Below are positions 9,191-17,711 of a stretch of 29,489 bases of DNA, in pieces. Positions within the stretch are counted from its first letter, which is position 1. Every line of letters starts with the position of its first letter. Position numbers and translations under genes: made by a program. The notes below the pieces were generated by a model. The model saw only the letters and a list, made by a program, of their open reading frames with translations. It was not told where the DNA came from and made no database searches. This DNA comes from Corallochytrium limacisporum (taxonomy: Eukaryota; Opisthokonta): assembly GCA_002811645.1 (NCBI GenBank), contig PDIP01000121.1, positions 1-29,489 of the forward strand. Direction: 5' to 3'.

Positions 9191-10423
9191 TCAGGCAGAC
9201 TTGGCGAAACCGAGGCGCCTGTTGCCGTAGTCGAAGACGGTGTAGTACTTGGCCAAAAAGACATCACCGAAGATCCACAGAGGACCAGCAGGAGGAGGCA
9301 CATCCAAGCCCATGAAGCCGGAGATGCACTGAGACTTGCCACCGGCAGAAATCTCGAGGATGTAGTCCTCGGCGTCCAGGGTGTACTCCTTGCCATCAAT
9401 GTCGATGCTCATGGAGGGCATGGAGTCCTTCTTGGCGCAGTCCACAGTGTAAGAGCCGCCGAAGGTGGGAGTGGCACCAATAGCCTCGTTCAACTTCTTG
9501 ATGTCCTCAGTGGGACCGACCATGAGGGACGTACCGGTGTCGGCGATGGCCTGGCAGCCCTTTTCGCAGAAAGTGGAGTCGCCGATGGTCATCTTGCCGG
9601 AGGCAAACTGCCAGTAGGCAGCGCGGGTCAAGGGGACGTACTGGAAGTCACCCTTGTAGTGCCTGGGGTCAGTGCCGCCGAGAACGATCTCGCCGCCCTT
9701 CTTGGAGTCGGCGTCGACGCCACGGTTCAGCCAGAAAGCGAAGACAGGCTCCTTAACAACACCCTGCTTGACCATGTTGTCGAACACAGTGGGCACGCCG
9801 TTCACGGAGATGGCGTTGAAGCCCATACCCAAGATACCGTCGAAGCGAGCAGCAATGAAAGTGATGCCGGGCTCCTTGATGGCCTCACCAAAGGTCTGGG
9901 CCTTGACGGTCAGGCCGGCGACATTGACATCGTCGACGGACTGGTAGCCGCTCAGAGAACCGGAACCGTACTGCAGGGCAAAGTCGGTGCCATCCTCCTT
10001 GTAGGTGCTGGACTTAGTGGCATCGTACTTGTTGTGGAGCTGGCAAGCAAAGTTCAAGAAGGAGCATTGCTTGGAGGGGACCCACAGGTTGGAAGAGCCA
10101 GTGTCGAAGAGGATCTCAAAGTTCTGTGGAGGGGTACCAATGCTAATCTCACCGTAGTATTGCGCATCATCAAAGTCATGCAAGTACTCGCCGCTGCCCT
10201 TGCCCTCGTCCTTCTTGAGCAAGTGGGGGACGTACTTCTTCAGATACTTCTCCTGGCGAGCGACCTCAACCATGAGGCTGCGCTCCACGTCGCGGGGATC
10301 CTGAGCATCAACCTCCATCAGGTGGTGCTTGACGGTCTTCTCCACCTTGGTCAGGGGAATAATAATGGGTTCGGCGGCGGCAACAGCAGCCAGAGCCGCA
10401 ATGACAAAGCTAGCAAACTGCAT
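9191..10423 (-). CDS. PEP4: pepsin-family aspartic protease (cathepsin D / vacuolar proteinase A type)
   Basis: This is a lysosomal or vacuolar endopeptidase of family A1. The single-exon 410-residue preproprotein has a hydrophobic signal peptide (about 1-17, Ala-rich) and a basic propeptide to about residue 80. The catalytic motifs are DTGSS (Asp107) and DTGTS (Asp295), with the flap YGSGS (Tyr152). Likely disulfides are Cys120-Cys127, Cys286-Cys290 and Cys329-Cys366, the cathepsin D/proteinase A pattern. A proline-rich VPPPAGP segment (375-381) precedes the conserved IFGDVFL strand. The mature enzyme carries no N-X-S/T sequon, which is unusual for this group. Codon use is strongly C/G-ending, suggesting high expression, and explains a spurious 473-codon antisense frame. 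CTSD and PEP4 are equally apt names. Confidence 0.96.
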   Translation of the reverse strand: MQFASFVIAALAAVAAAEPIIIPLTKVEKTVKHHLMEVDAQDPRDVERSLMVEVARQEKYLKKYVPHLLKKDEGKGSGEYLHDFDDAQYYGEISIGTPPQNFEILFDTGSSNLWVPSKQCSFLNFACQLHNKYDATKSSTYKEDGTDFALQYGSGSLSGYQSVDDVNVAGLTVKAQTFGEAIKEPGITFIAARFDGILGMGFNAISVNGVPTVFDNMVKQGVVKEPVFAFWLNRGVDADSKKGGEIVLGGTDPRHYKGDFQYVPLTRAAYWQFASGKMTIGDSTFCEKGCQAIADTGTSLMVGPTEDIKKLNEAIGATPTFGGSYTVDCAKKDSMPSMSIDIDGKEYTLDAEDYILEISAGGKSQCISGFMGLDVPPPAGPLWIFGDVFLAKYYTVFDYGNRRLGFAKSA

Positions 10424-11094
10424 GGTTAGGGCGCAAAATGTTCACAACCAAAAGTTACTGCAGAACAAAGGAATGGATTCCGCTCTGAAGCTGAAGTTTT
10501 TCAAGCAGGCAGCGTCGTGCCTAGTACCTTTGCTGACTAATTGTCTCGCTCCGCCGAACCATCATTCCTGCGCAGCCTGGCGACCCTTGGCAGTCCTTCG
10601 GCTATTGAAGGTTCAATGGACTGAGTTCTCCCTTGTATTGAACCCCAGAAATGCCAGAGCGCAGAAGCCAAGGAAAAGTAAACATTACAGGAAGATATCG
10701 ACAACTCTCCCTCTGCCTCTTCCGTCTACTTATCAATTCCCTCTGTTATCATCGATGTTACGGTTCCGGGCTCTCACTGTCTCTCTCTCTCACCTTGCAA
10801 AGTCTGTTCTCTGGTCCTGCTGTCTGGGATCAACCCAAGCCTAGGCACAGCACAACACACCCCCCCCCTGCGGCAGCAGGGGATGGGGAGAGAGAGAGGG
10901 AGGGGGGGGGGACCAGCCCAAACCCAACCCCGGAGAGAGGAAGCCCCCGGGAACCCGCGGGGAGGGGGGGGGGTTTTGTGTTGCTTTTTTTAAACACTCG
11001 CTCTCTCTCGGTGCCCGCCGTGTCTCGCTCGCTCTCTCTCGCTCTCACCTGCGCTTTCGGCCGGGTTGTCTATCGCAACAAGCGAAAACATTAC

Positions 11095-11225
11095 ACAGGC
11101 ACACACACACGCACACGCACACGCACAAAATACGCCCCGGGCACACTCCCTTTTGCCACACACTGCCATAGTGAAGCCCACGCACCACGCACGCACGCCA
11201 ACGCACGCAACGCAACGCAAACAGA
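11095..11225. repeat. CA / ACGC / ACGCA tandem repeats
   Basis: A CA tract mixed with CG (about 11095-11127) is followed, after a non-repetitive spacer, by ACGC and ACGCA units (about 11179-11220). Confidence 0.85.
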
Positions 11226-11307
11226 CACACCTCCCTCCCTCCCCCCCGTAGGAGCCGACTGACTCGCCCTTTTGGTATGCTGCCCCGCGTACCGGGTGTC
11301 GCGGGGT

Positions 11308-11322
11308 GCGTGTGTGTGTGTG
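11308..11322. repeat. short GT microsatellite
   Basis: About seven GT units. Confidence 0.8.
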
Positions 11323-12004
11323 CAGAGCCAGCACCGGCACCCCGACACCGAGGACCACCACCAACGGAGAACCCCTCGTCTCACCAATTTTTTTTTCTTT
11401 TTCCCGGTGTGTACCGGAGAAGGGTGTTTTTTTCCTTGGGGGGTTTAGAGCGGACGCGGCGGCGCCTCCCTCCCTCCCCCCGCGTGAAATCGCCCTCTTT
11501 TCCCTTGGGCTTCTTTTTGTTCCGCAAGAACCGGGCCTGGGGGCTCTTTAGAGCCTCTGGCTCGAGGGCAAGCTCCCCAGCTCCACTGCCCCTCGCTTCC
11601 AACACAAAACTCCCGGTTTGGGGCAGAGGGGGAAGGGGGCACAAAAATTTGCCCTTAGGTTCACTATAGCCAACCATCTTGTTGTTTCACTTGGTATTCT
11701 TTCCTTTTGGTTTTTTTCTTCGGTTCTTGGCCGATAATCTCAGAAGTCGCCGGGTCGTCGTCGTCCGTGGTTAGTTTATCAATTGTTTTGCCTTTTGGTT
11801 TTGCAGTAGTTAATGTACTGAAAATCAGCCTTGATCGATGAAGAGGAGGAGGTAGAAGGGGAGGGACGTTGAAGAAAAATTTTCTCCCGTTTGCGTAAAA
11901 GCCGGCAGCAAGGGATCAAAACCAGTACAGTCACTTCCGGGTGCAAAAAAAAAAGAAAAGAAAAAGGACGGGTGCTAAATGGCTCTCAAAGTTTGCAAAC
12001 TCTA

Positions 12005-12069
12005 ACACCACCACCACCAACCACCAACCACCACCGCGCCACCGTCACAGCAGCAGCAGCAGCAGCAGC
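12005..12069. repeat. CCA-rich and CAG trinucleotide repeats
   Basis: ACC/CCA units at about 12005-12037 are followed by seven uninterrupted CAG units (about 12048-12068). No surrounding coding context supports a polyglutamine or polyserine protein. Confidence 0.85.
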
Positions 12070-12107
12070 CATCTTCATCATCGCAGCACCAACCCTGACC
12101 ACCGCGA

Positions 12108-12154
12108 GTCTCTCTCTCTCTCCCCCTCTGTCACACACACACACTCTCTCTCCC
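12108..12154. repeat. CT / CA / CT microsatellite
   Basis: A CT tract at about 12108-12128, a CA tract at about 12132-12144 and a second short CT tract. Confidence 0.85.
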
Positions 12155-12390
12155 TTAAGCCCCTCCCAAATTCTTTGAAATGGAAGGAAACAAGGGGAAA
12201 AGCAAGGAAAGAAAGGAAAGGGAATGAAAAACCCCTCCCCTCCCCCCTTCGGGGAAGAGACGGAAAGAGAGTAGTACAATGGATACTCCTCCTGCTGCAC
12301 AACATAAATGAAGAAAGGAGTCAGGAAAAACTTAGTAGAACAATAACCCCACCAAATGCTTCGATAATTTTTGTATGTTGAAATCATTGG

Positions 12391-14159
12391 TGAGCCACCG
12401 GGGGGGGGGGGGGGGATTTTGCATCGAACCCGCAAGATCGGAGAGGATGACCAACCCAACCAAAAAATAAGGCTTATACAAAAACAATTGAAAAAAAAGG
12501 ATCAAAGAATTTGGTTTTATTTGGTGGTCCTTTCCGATCGATTTTGTTTTTTTTATTCTTTTGAAACAGAGAGCAAGGACCCACAAAACTTTTACAAACA
12601 CAACACGCACTCCTTTCGCAGCATCGTCAGCACTTGGCACCAGTAAAAAGGAGGGTTCTCTCCCCTTCGGGGTTCCCCCTCCGCCCCCTTCAGTGAACCA
12701 CCGGGACTACGGAAATTCCCGTCCCTTACGCGCCCCTTAAAAACAAGGAAAATCCAAAAATTCCAACTGATTTTACTACTATACACAGAGTATTAACTCA
12801 CATTCCTCTTTTTCGTTTTTTTTCTTATTTTTTTTCCTTTTTCTTGCAGCGAACATTACGCACATCCGAACGCGATTGATGGTGGGGCACACATCGGAAC
12901 GGAACGGACCGGAGATCTTGTTCTTTGTTGGGTCTATGTGTATACTGGGCGTATAGGGACACACGGAACAAAAATTCCTCAACGGCCGTCCCTCTCTCCC
13001 CCCCCCTCGGTTGAAAAAAAGTTGGCAGCGGTTTGTTGTTTCTTTTGTTGGACTGCGCAGTGGATAATACCTATTCATTCATTATAGAACACAGAGTATC
13101 TGGAAATCCCCCACCCACCCACATTTTCAATTAACGATCGCGCTCCCAACCCCACTTGCCCCCTCCCCGGCGCGGGTGTGTGTGGGGGGGGGGGTTGGGG
13201 GATGAAGCGCGCAGCGGACGAGTTCCACACACCCAAGCCAGGTGAGATAAGCATCCAGCATCCAACCAGCAGGAAGTATGCACACATACAATGGCTATCA
13301 CCGGGAAACGGGGATACAAAAAGTATGTGCAGGAAGCAGTTGCATTCTCAGTCTTTACTGGACCTGATCCTTTGCTGTTCATCGGACCGTCAATTTGAAA
13401 CCATCGGACATGCTCGTGTCGCTCAGTGGCAATCGCGCTCTGGATTGTTTGACGGCAGATCTCTGTGTGATGTGGCCTGTCCCGTACACGGTCCCACCAG
13501 ACGCTCTAGTGAGCAAGCCAGTCTGCAACAACCTTACAGAGCGTACACACACACACACACACACAGAGTCACCGATTCCGAGCCTCGGGTTGACCCCGAC
13601 CAGCGGAACGCTGACGATCATCAATTCTGGTCTGTTGTTGCCTGTGAGTGCATGCTGCTTACCGGATCAAGCACTGCCATCAGACAAGAGACCCCAGAAG
13701 TCAAAGAAGAGATCATGATTTCATGGCTGCTACCTTGCCAATCATGTCCAGCAGCAACGCCGAAGACTGAGACTCTCATCAGTCGCGGGTTCCCCTTCGC
13801 GCAGGAGACCCCCGGGGGGGGGGCTGGGCGGGCGGCGAGATCGTTTGCGCGAGTCAACCTCATCAGTTCGGATTCAATACCGAGCCAGGTCGAGCGGTTT
13901 TCAGTTTGTTTCTTGGCACACACACACACACGGTGCGCGGCTGTGTGAGGAAGAGAAGAGGGGGGGCGGGGGAGCGGGTGGTTGTCCAGCCAGAAACGTC
14001 CGTTGGTTGCATTATAGTAAGATCTATTGCGACATGTTGAATGGCAAGCTATGCTGAAAATCTACGCGATTGTGCAAGGAGGATGCTCCTAGAAAGATGC
14101 TAATGTTCTGCTTTACGGATGCCTGATGAATGGTGCATGCTGATGAAATATGGATAGGT
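12391..14159. other. gene-free stretch downstream of MIX23
   Basis: No supportable gene. Features visible are a G16 run at 12400-12415, an 11-G run at 13184-13194, CA microsatellites and a C5G10 junction at 13809-13823. The 256-codon frame at 13178-13948 begins in the G run, crosses two CA repeats and has no recognisable domain, so I do not call it a gene. Confidence 0.6.
13545..13565. repeat. CA microsatellite
   Basis: About ten CA units in non-coding DNA; a shorter CA tract is at 13917-13931. Confidence 0.9.
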
Positions 14160-14654
14160 TTACCGCGGGGCCTTGAAGAATGGTCGGCAGCGCTCGTTGA
14201 ACAGCTTCCGACTGCGCTGTTGGACGACCTGGTCAATGTTCTTTTCGGCCTCCATGGTACTGTATGCGTACTGTTCATCCCGCAGCGAACTCTGTAGGTT
14301 TGCATCACTCGCAGCAGACGCCTCTAGCTGATCAATGTGGGCTCGGACCTTGAGCAGACAGTCGTCGATAGCTCGCATCCGTCCTTGATGGGCAGTATTG
14401 AGCAAGTCGTAAATATGCTTACAGTTGGCCTCTGCCTTTGCTCGTTCTTCGCTCGTGGGGCTATGTGTGGGAATTGCGGCATTTAGCTTGTACTGAATGC
14501 GGTCATCAAACTTGCGCAGATCCTTCAGCGTTGCCTTAAACTCAAACAGATCGTCCGCGCTGAGCTCTACCTTAGATTGCAGTTCGGCCTCTTCTCGTTC
14601 TGCCTTGAGGTAAGTCATGGACTCTGCCTCTGCCTTTGATCCTGCGGCTCCCAT
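14160..14654 (-). CDS. MIX23: Mix23 (CCDC58) homologue, mitochondrial intermembrane space protein family
   Basis: Mix23 proteins are small cysteine-containing proteins of the mitochondrial intermembrane space linked to protein import stress. The core (residues about 34-164) matches human CCDC58 well by eye: the FDDRI-xx-LN segment (49-58), CKHIYDLL (78-85), the AID-D-C segment ending at Cys99, and the C-terminal RSxKxFNERCRPFFKAPR (147-164). Only three cysteines are present (78, 99 and 156), the first two spaced CX20C as in the human protein. The N-terminal ~31 residues are extra and begin MGAAGSK, a consensus N-myristoylation motif. I chose this ATG for its ACCATGG context; another in-frame ATG lies at 14732 (+26 residues) with a poor context. 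The neighbour NUDT6 is divergent, 609 bp away. Confidence 0.85.
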   Translation of the reverse strand: MGAAGSKAEAESMTYLKAEREEAELQSKVELSADDLFEFKATLKDLRKFDDRIQYKLNAAIPTHSPTSEERAKAEANCKHIYDLLNTAHQGRMRAIDDCLLKVRAHIDQLEASAASDANLQSSLRDEQYAYSTMEAEKNIDQVVQQRSRKLFNERCRPFFKAPR

Positions 14655-15263
14655 GGTCCTCTTATAAATTGTCTCAACCACTCTAGCTTTAATAATCCAG
14701 GGTCGACAAGACACCGGTTCTCTTGCACACATACAAGTCTCGAACTTTGCTTTGAAATAGGTCCGCTCTTTGCAAAAGCACGGTCACCCCCGCGGTGCCC
14801 ACTCCCCGCCCTCCCCATACCCCGGGCCGGGAAGGTGTGAGTTGGCTGGCTCTTCCCACTATTACTTTTTCTGTTTTCGCCTGCTCTCTCTCTCTGCGTC
14901 CCGCTGGCCAGCCCATCACTACCACCCACTCGAGGCCCTCATCCTTTTTACTCACCACATACACAGGGGACAAAACGCGCGGCGGGCATTACGACTTTGG
15001 CCCGGCTCGGTGGCCCTGGTGCCCCAACCGGGCACGGACACAAACCGGGCCTGGGGGAAACGTAGCAAGCGACCGCGAGTGGTTGCCGATGGTCTCACTT
15101 GGAGGAGCTCATGGTTGTTGATTCCGTTGGCTCCTTGTGACATTGTACGTATTTAACAAGGACTGCCTCACTGATAATGCTTTTCCCCATTGCAATGATC
15201 AGTCACGTTGACTCACTAGACCAGGGACTCGGAGTAGATCTGCACGGGCACCCATAGTGAAAT
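14655..15263. promoter_or_regulatory. shared upstream region of MIX23 and NUDT6
   Basis: These 609 bp separate two divergent genes and must contain both promoters. The stretch is GC-rich in the middle (CCCGGGCCGGG near 14821 and two AACCGGGC repeats near 15028 and 15045) with no clear TATA box on either side. Confidence 0.5.
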
Positions 15264-16145
15264 ATGGCACTATCAGGGACACTATGTCGGAGGGTAGGTC
15301 TTGTCCGAACCCATCAGCTACGCTTTAAGGCCACCCTTGCAAATCAGGCGAAGAGAATGCCGCACAACGGCGTGATGTTGGATTTTACGGATGGTGAGAC
15401 CGTGTTCTCACTGGAGAGCAATCCGGGTGATCTGACTTCTACCCTAAATCATTTCACTGCCGCAGGAAAGACTGCTTGTTGGGCCAAACTGGCTCCAGAG
15501 GCTATGCACTTAGTGACAAGGTTCACAGACCAGGGCTTTAGGTTCCATCATTGCGAAGAACAGACGCTGGTAATGTACAAATGGCTGCCGGTGGGACAAG
15601 ACGACCGGGTGCCTGCCTTTGCCACGCATATTGTAGGTGTCGCAGGCTGTGTTGTCGACGATGCTGCTCGAGAACTCCTGGTGGTCCGCGAGAAGAGGGC
15701 ACCGGTCGGGGCTTGGAAGCTACCCGGCGGTCTGCAGGATCTGGGTGAGGACTTTGCGGCCACGGCAATACGAGAAGTTGAGGAAGAGACGGGTGTGAAG
15801 GCAGAATTCCGTGGACTACTTGGCCTGCGGCACGCACACGGAGCGGCCTTTGGTCGCAGCGATCTCTACGTGGTCACCCACCTTGCACCCTTGACAAAAA
15901 CACTGGACCTGTGCAACCATGAGATCGCGGAAGGGAAGTGGATGAAAGTTGACGACTTCATCGACGCATCGGTGCATCCAATGAATAATTTCATTGGACG
16001 CATTGTCCGTGAGCGGCTAGATAAAGGACTGACCAAGAGCAACATACAGGAGGCCACGCAGATCAGTCCATATACCAAGAAAGACTTCATGTTCTACTAT
16101 GCAGAGACAGAAGAGATACCAAACCAACACACTCACCAGCAATAG
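15264..16145 (+). CDS. NUDT6: NUDT6-type Nudix hydrolase, probably mitochondrial
   Basis: This is a Nudix hydrolase, which cleaves nucleoside diphosphates linked to another moiety; the substrate of this subfamily is not settled. The protein has 293 residues in one exon. The N-terminus (1-31) has several Arg and Lys and no acidic residue, as in a mitochondrial presequence. A pre-Nudix domain (about 36-115), including FRFHH (92-96), and the THIVGVAG lead-in (121-128) are characteristic of NUDT6. The Nudix box is intact: Gly156, Glu162, Arg170-Glu171, Glu174-Glu175 and Gly177, with WKLPGG just before. The start has A at -3 and G at +4; the stop is TAG. Its 3' end faces the BCS1 stop with 33 bp between. 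Confidence 0.93.
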   Translation: MALSGTLCRRVGLVRTHQLRFKATLANQAKRMPHNGVMLDFTDGETVFSLESNPGDLTSTLNHFTAAGKTACWAKLAPEAMHLVTRFTDQGFRFHHCEEQTLVMYKWLPVGQDDRVPAFATHIVGVAGCVVDDAARELLVVREKRAPVGAWKLPGGLQDLGEDFAATAIREVEEETGVKAEFRGLLGLRHAHGAAFGRSDLYVVTHLAPLTKTLDLCNHEIAEGKWMKVDDFIDASVHPMNNFIGRIVRERLDKGLTKSNIQEATQISPYTKKDFMFYYAETEEIPNQHTHQQ

Positions 16146-16178
16146 ACCCCGCTGAACGCAGTATATGTATGAACGATA
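16146..16178. other. 33-bp gap between convergent NUDT6 and BCS1 stop codons
   Basis: Only 33 bp separate the two stop codons, too little for two separate 3' UTRs and polyadenylation sites, so the mature mRNAs probably overlap in antisense. Confidence 0.8.
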
Positions 16179-17711
16179 TCAAGAGGCCCTGATGGATACC
16201 TCTTTCTTACCTTGCCGAACAATCTTGTGTGCGGCATGAATTGGGCTGGAAACATTCTGCAGGCAGATACCTTGCACTGTGGCCATGGGCAGGCTACAGT
16301 CAGGGTACTCGCTACTCAGAATGTTCGAGCACCGTTCCCAGTTTGATCGATCCGTATGGGTACGCAGCTGTTCCACTTCGTCGCGGTCCAGACTGCGGCG
16401 TAGTTTCGCCCCAACAGCGTCCACTGTGTCGCTGTGAAGATTGTGGTACTGTGGCTGCCAGTCTTCGTAGAAGCGTGCAAAAAATCGCCAGACCATGTCA
16501 CGGGATGCCTTTCCAAATTTTTCCTGCCGATCGATGCGACCAGGTCGGATCAGAGCATTATCAAGGACCTCCGGGTGATTGGTTGTTGCAAACAGCAGTC
16601 TACCCTCCTGACTGGTCACTCCGTCTAGGGCGTTGAGGAGCCCGGAAAAGGTCATGCGGCGATTTAGTTCTCTGTTCACATTGCTCTCATCGTCCACCTC
16701 CACTGAACCAGATTTGTGCGTGAAGAGACAATCAATGTCTTCCAAGAGCAGTACACATCGTCTGGGAGCACTTGAGAACAGCGTGCTTAAGACATCATCT
16801 GTGATCTCAGCGCTCAGATTCAGCATGTACACGTTCAAATGCAACTCCCCTGCCAATGCAGTAACAAAAGACGTCTTGCCCGTACCCGGAGGCCCCGTAA
16901 GCAGATAGCCTCGTCGATACGGCACACCCTTCCGTGCGTACCACTCTTCGCTGCGCAGGAAGGTCTGACAGTCCTTGAGAATTGACTCTGAGTGATTTTC
17001 CTGCAGAATCACGCTCTGCAGCGATCGCCGGCGCTTCGTGGTCATGTGACACCAGTTGCCATACTCATCACTCATGTACATGGCGGTGTGCTTCATTTCA
17101 AACTCAAGGTACTGCCGCCGCGCCTCGTAGGTCAACCGCTCAATGCTCTGCCGACTTGTCCCAAGGACGTAGATGGCCAAGGTCTCGTTTTGGTTTCTGC
17201 TACTGCCACTCGTGCTCGTCCCTCCAGATGGCGTTCCGATGCTTGATCGGTGGACCAACATCCACTTCGATTGAGCTCGGATTATGTGGCTGCCTGTGGG
17301 GACAAAGTGGACTGGTGTCACAAGCTCCGCCGCGCTCAACAAATCATTCTCCTCACTGCGCGAAGACTGGACGACATCACCTCCAATCATAAGCATGCCA
17401 TCTGGAACCCTTTTACCGTGGATGAGCGTCGTAACCGACGTGTTGGTTGCGCGTTGGAATGCCGGATTCTGTGACAGCCAATGCAAGATCCATTGGTAGC
17501 TCTCATCCCGCGAGTCGTACACTGCCTTCACCACAAAATGGCGCGTAATCATGTCCACGATCAGGTCTACCAGGGTGCTCAAAGGGGGCACCACGAGTCC
17601 TCCGACCACTGCAGACGCAATGCCGAGGCCCGCAAGCCTCCACATGTTGCCACTGCCACCGGCGCCATGCACCAACGCATGACTAACTTCTGCCAGTCCG
17701 TGCTCTGCCAT
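16179..17711 (-). CDS. BCS1: Bcs1, mitochondrial AAA ATPase for complex III assembly
   Basis: Bcs1 is an inner-membrane AAA ATPase that moves the folded Rieske iron-sulfur protein across the inner membrane during complex III assembly. The protein has 510 residues in one exon. A hydrophobic segment at about 29-49 is the single membrane helix; the Bcs1-specific domain follows (about 60-235). The AAA module has Walker A GPPGTGKT (273-280), Walker B LLLEDID (321-327), sensor-type TTN (376-378) and RPGRIDR (389-395). It is longer than the human (419) and yeast (456) proteins, partly from a Ser/Gly/Thr-rich insert at about 158-176. The ATG at 17711 has G at -3 and +4 and sets the helix at the normal distance; an in-frame ATG at 17813 would add 34 residues with a weaker context. 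Confidence 0.93.
   Translation of the reverse strand: MAEHGLAEVSHALVHGAGGSGNMWRLAGLGIASAVVGGLVVPPLSTLVDLIVDMITRHFVVKAVYDSRDESYQWILHWLSQNPAFQRATNTSVTTLIHGKRVPDGMLMIGGDVVQSSRSEENDLLSAAELVTPVHFVPTGSHIIRAQSKWMLVHRSSIGTPSGGTSTSGSSRNQNETLAIYVLGTSRQSIERLTYEARRQYLEFEMKHTAMYMSDEYGNWCHMTTKRRRSLQSVILQENHSESILKDCQTFLRSEEWYARKGVPYRRGYLLTGPPGTGKTSFVTALAGELHLNVYMLNLSAEITDDVLSTLFSSAPRRCVLLLEDIDCLFTHKSGSVEVDDESNVNRELNRRMTFSGLLNALDGVTSQEGRLLFATTNHPEVLDNALIRPGRIDRQEKFGKASRDMVWRFFARFYEDWQPQYHNLHSDTVDAVGAKLRRSLDRDEVEQLRTHTDRSNWERCSNILSSEYPDCSLPMATVQGICLQNVSSPIHAAHKIVRQGKKEVSIRAS

Larger units (their letters stand above)
10424..12390. other. gene-free low-complexity stretch upstream of the aspartic protease
   Basis: No supportable gene. 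The first few hundred bases should hold the protease promoter. The rest is dominated by C, G and A runs (10860-10868, 10902-10911 and 10964-10973), CA/ACGC repeats, CCA repeats and a CAG repeat. Open frames such as 10651-11262 are translations of these repeats. Confidence 0.6.

Noticed and set aside
7387-10423. Proteasome alpha4 and aspartic protease as a degradation gene cluster
   Set aside because: They act in different compartments, are about 1 kb apart with separate promoters, and adjacency of two genes is weak evidence.
9008-10429. 473-codon open frame on the plus strand opposite the aspartic protease
   Set aside because: It is the antisense shadow of a gene with strongly biased C/G-ending codons; the translation is Val/Leu/Gly-rich with no domain, and the start is GTG.
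12048-12069. CAG repeat as part of a polyglutamine gene
   Set aside because: No frame through it gives a protein with recognisable flanks; it sits among other simple repeats.
12418-12440. B-box-like GGGTTCGATGC on the minus strand
   Set aside because: The bases that should close the T-stem do not pair, and no A-box is found at the right distance.
13415-13480. tRNA-like string (GTCGCTCAGTGG with nearby GCGC)
   Set aside because: It resembles a tRNA D-arm, but there is no anticodon stem of correct size and no GGTTCGA-type T-arm downstream.
13178-13948. 256-codon plus-strand frame
   Set aside because: It starts in a G run, passes through two CA microsatellites (His-Thr runs) and has no domain. 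No splice or start evidence supports it.
11539-15059. Shared 15-mer AACCGGGCCTGGGGG at about 11539 and 15045
   Set aside because: In a GC-rich window of this size one such match is expected by chance, and the similarity does not extend further.
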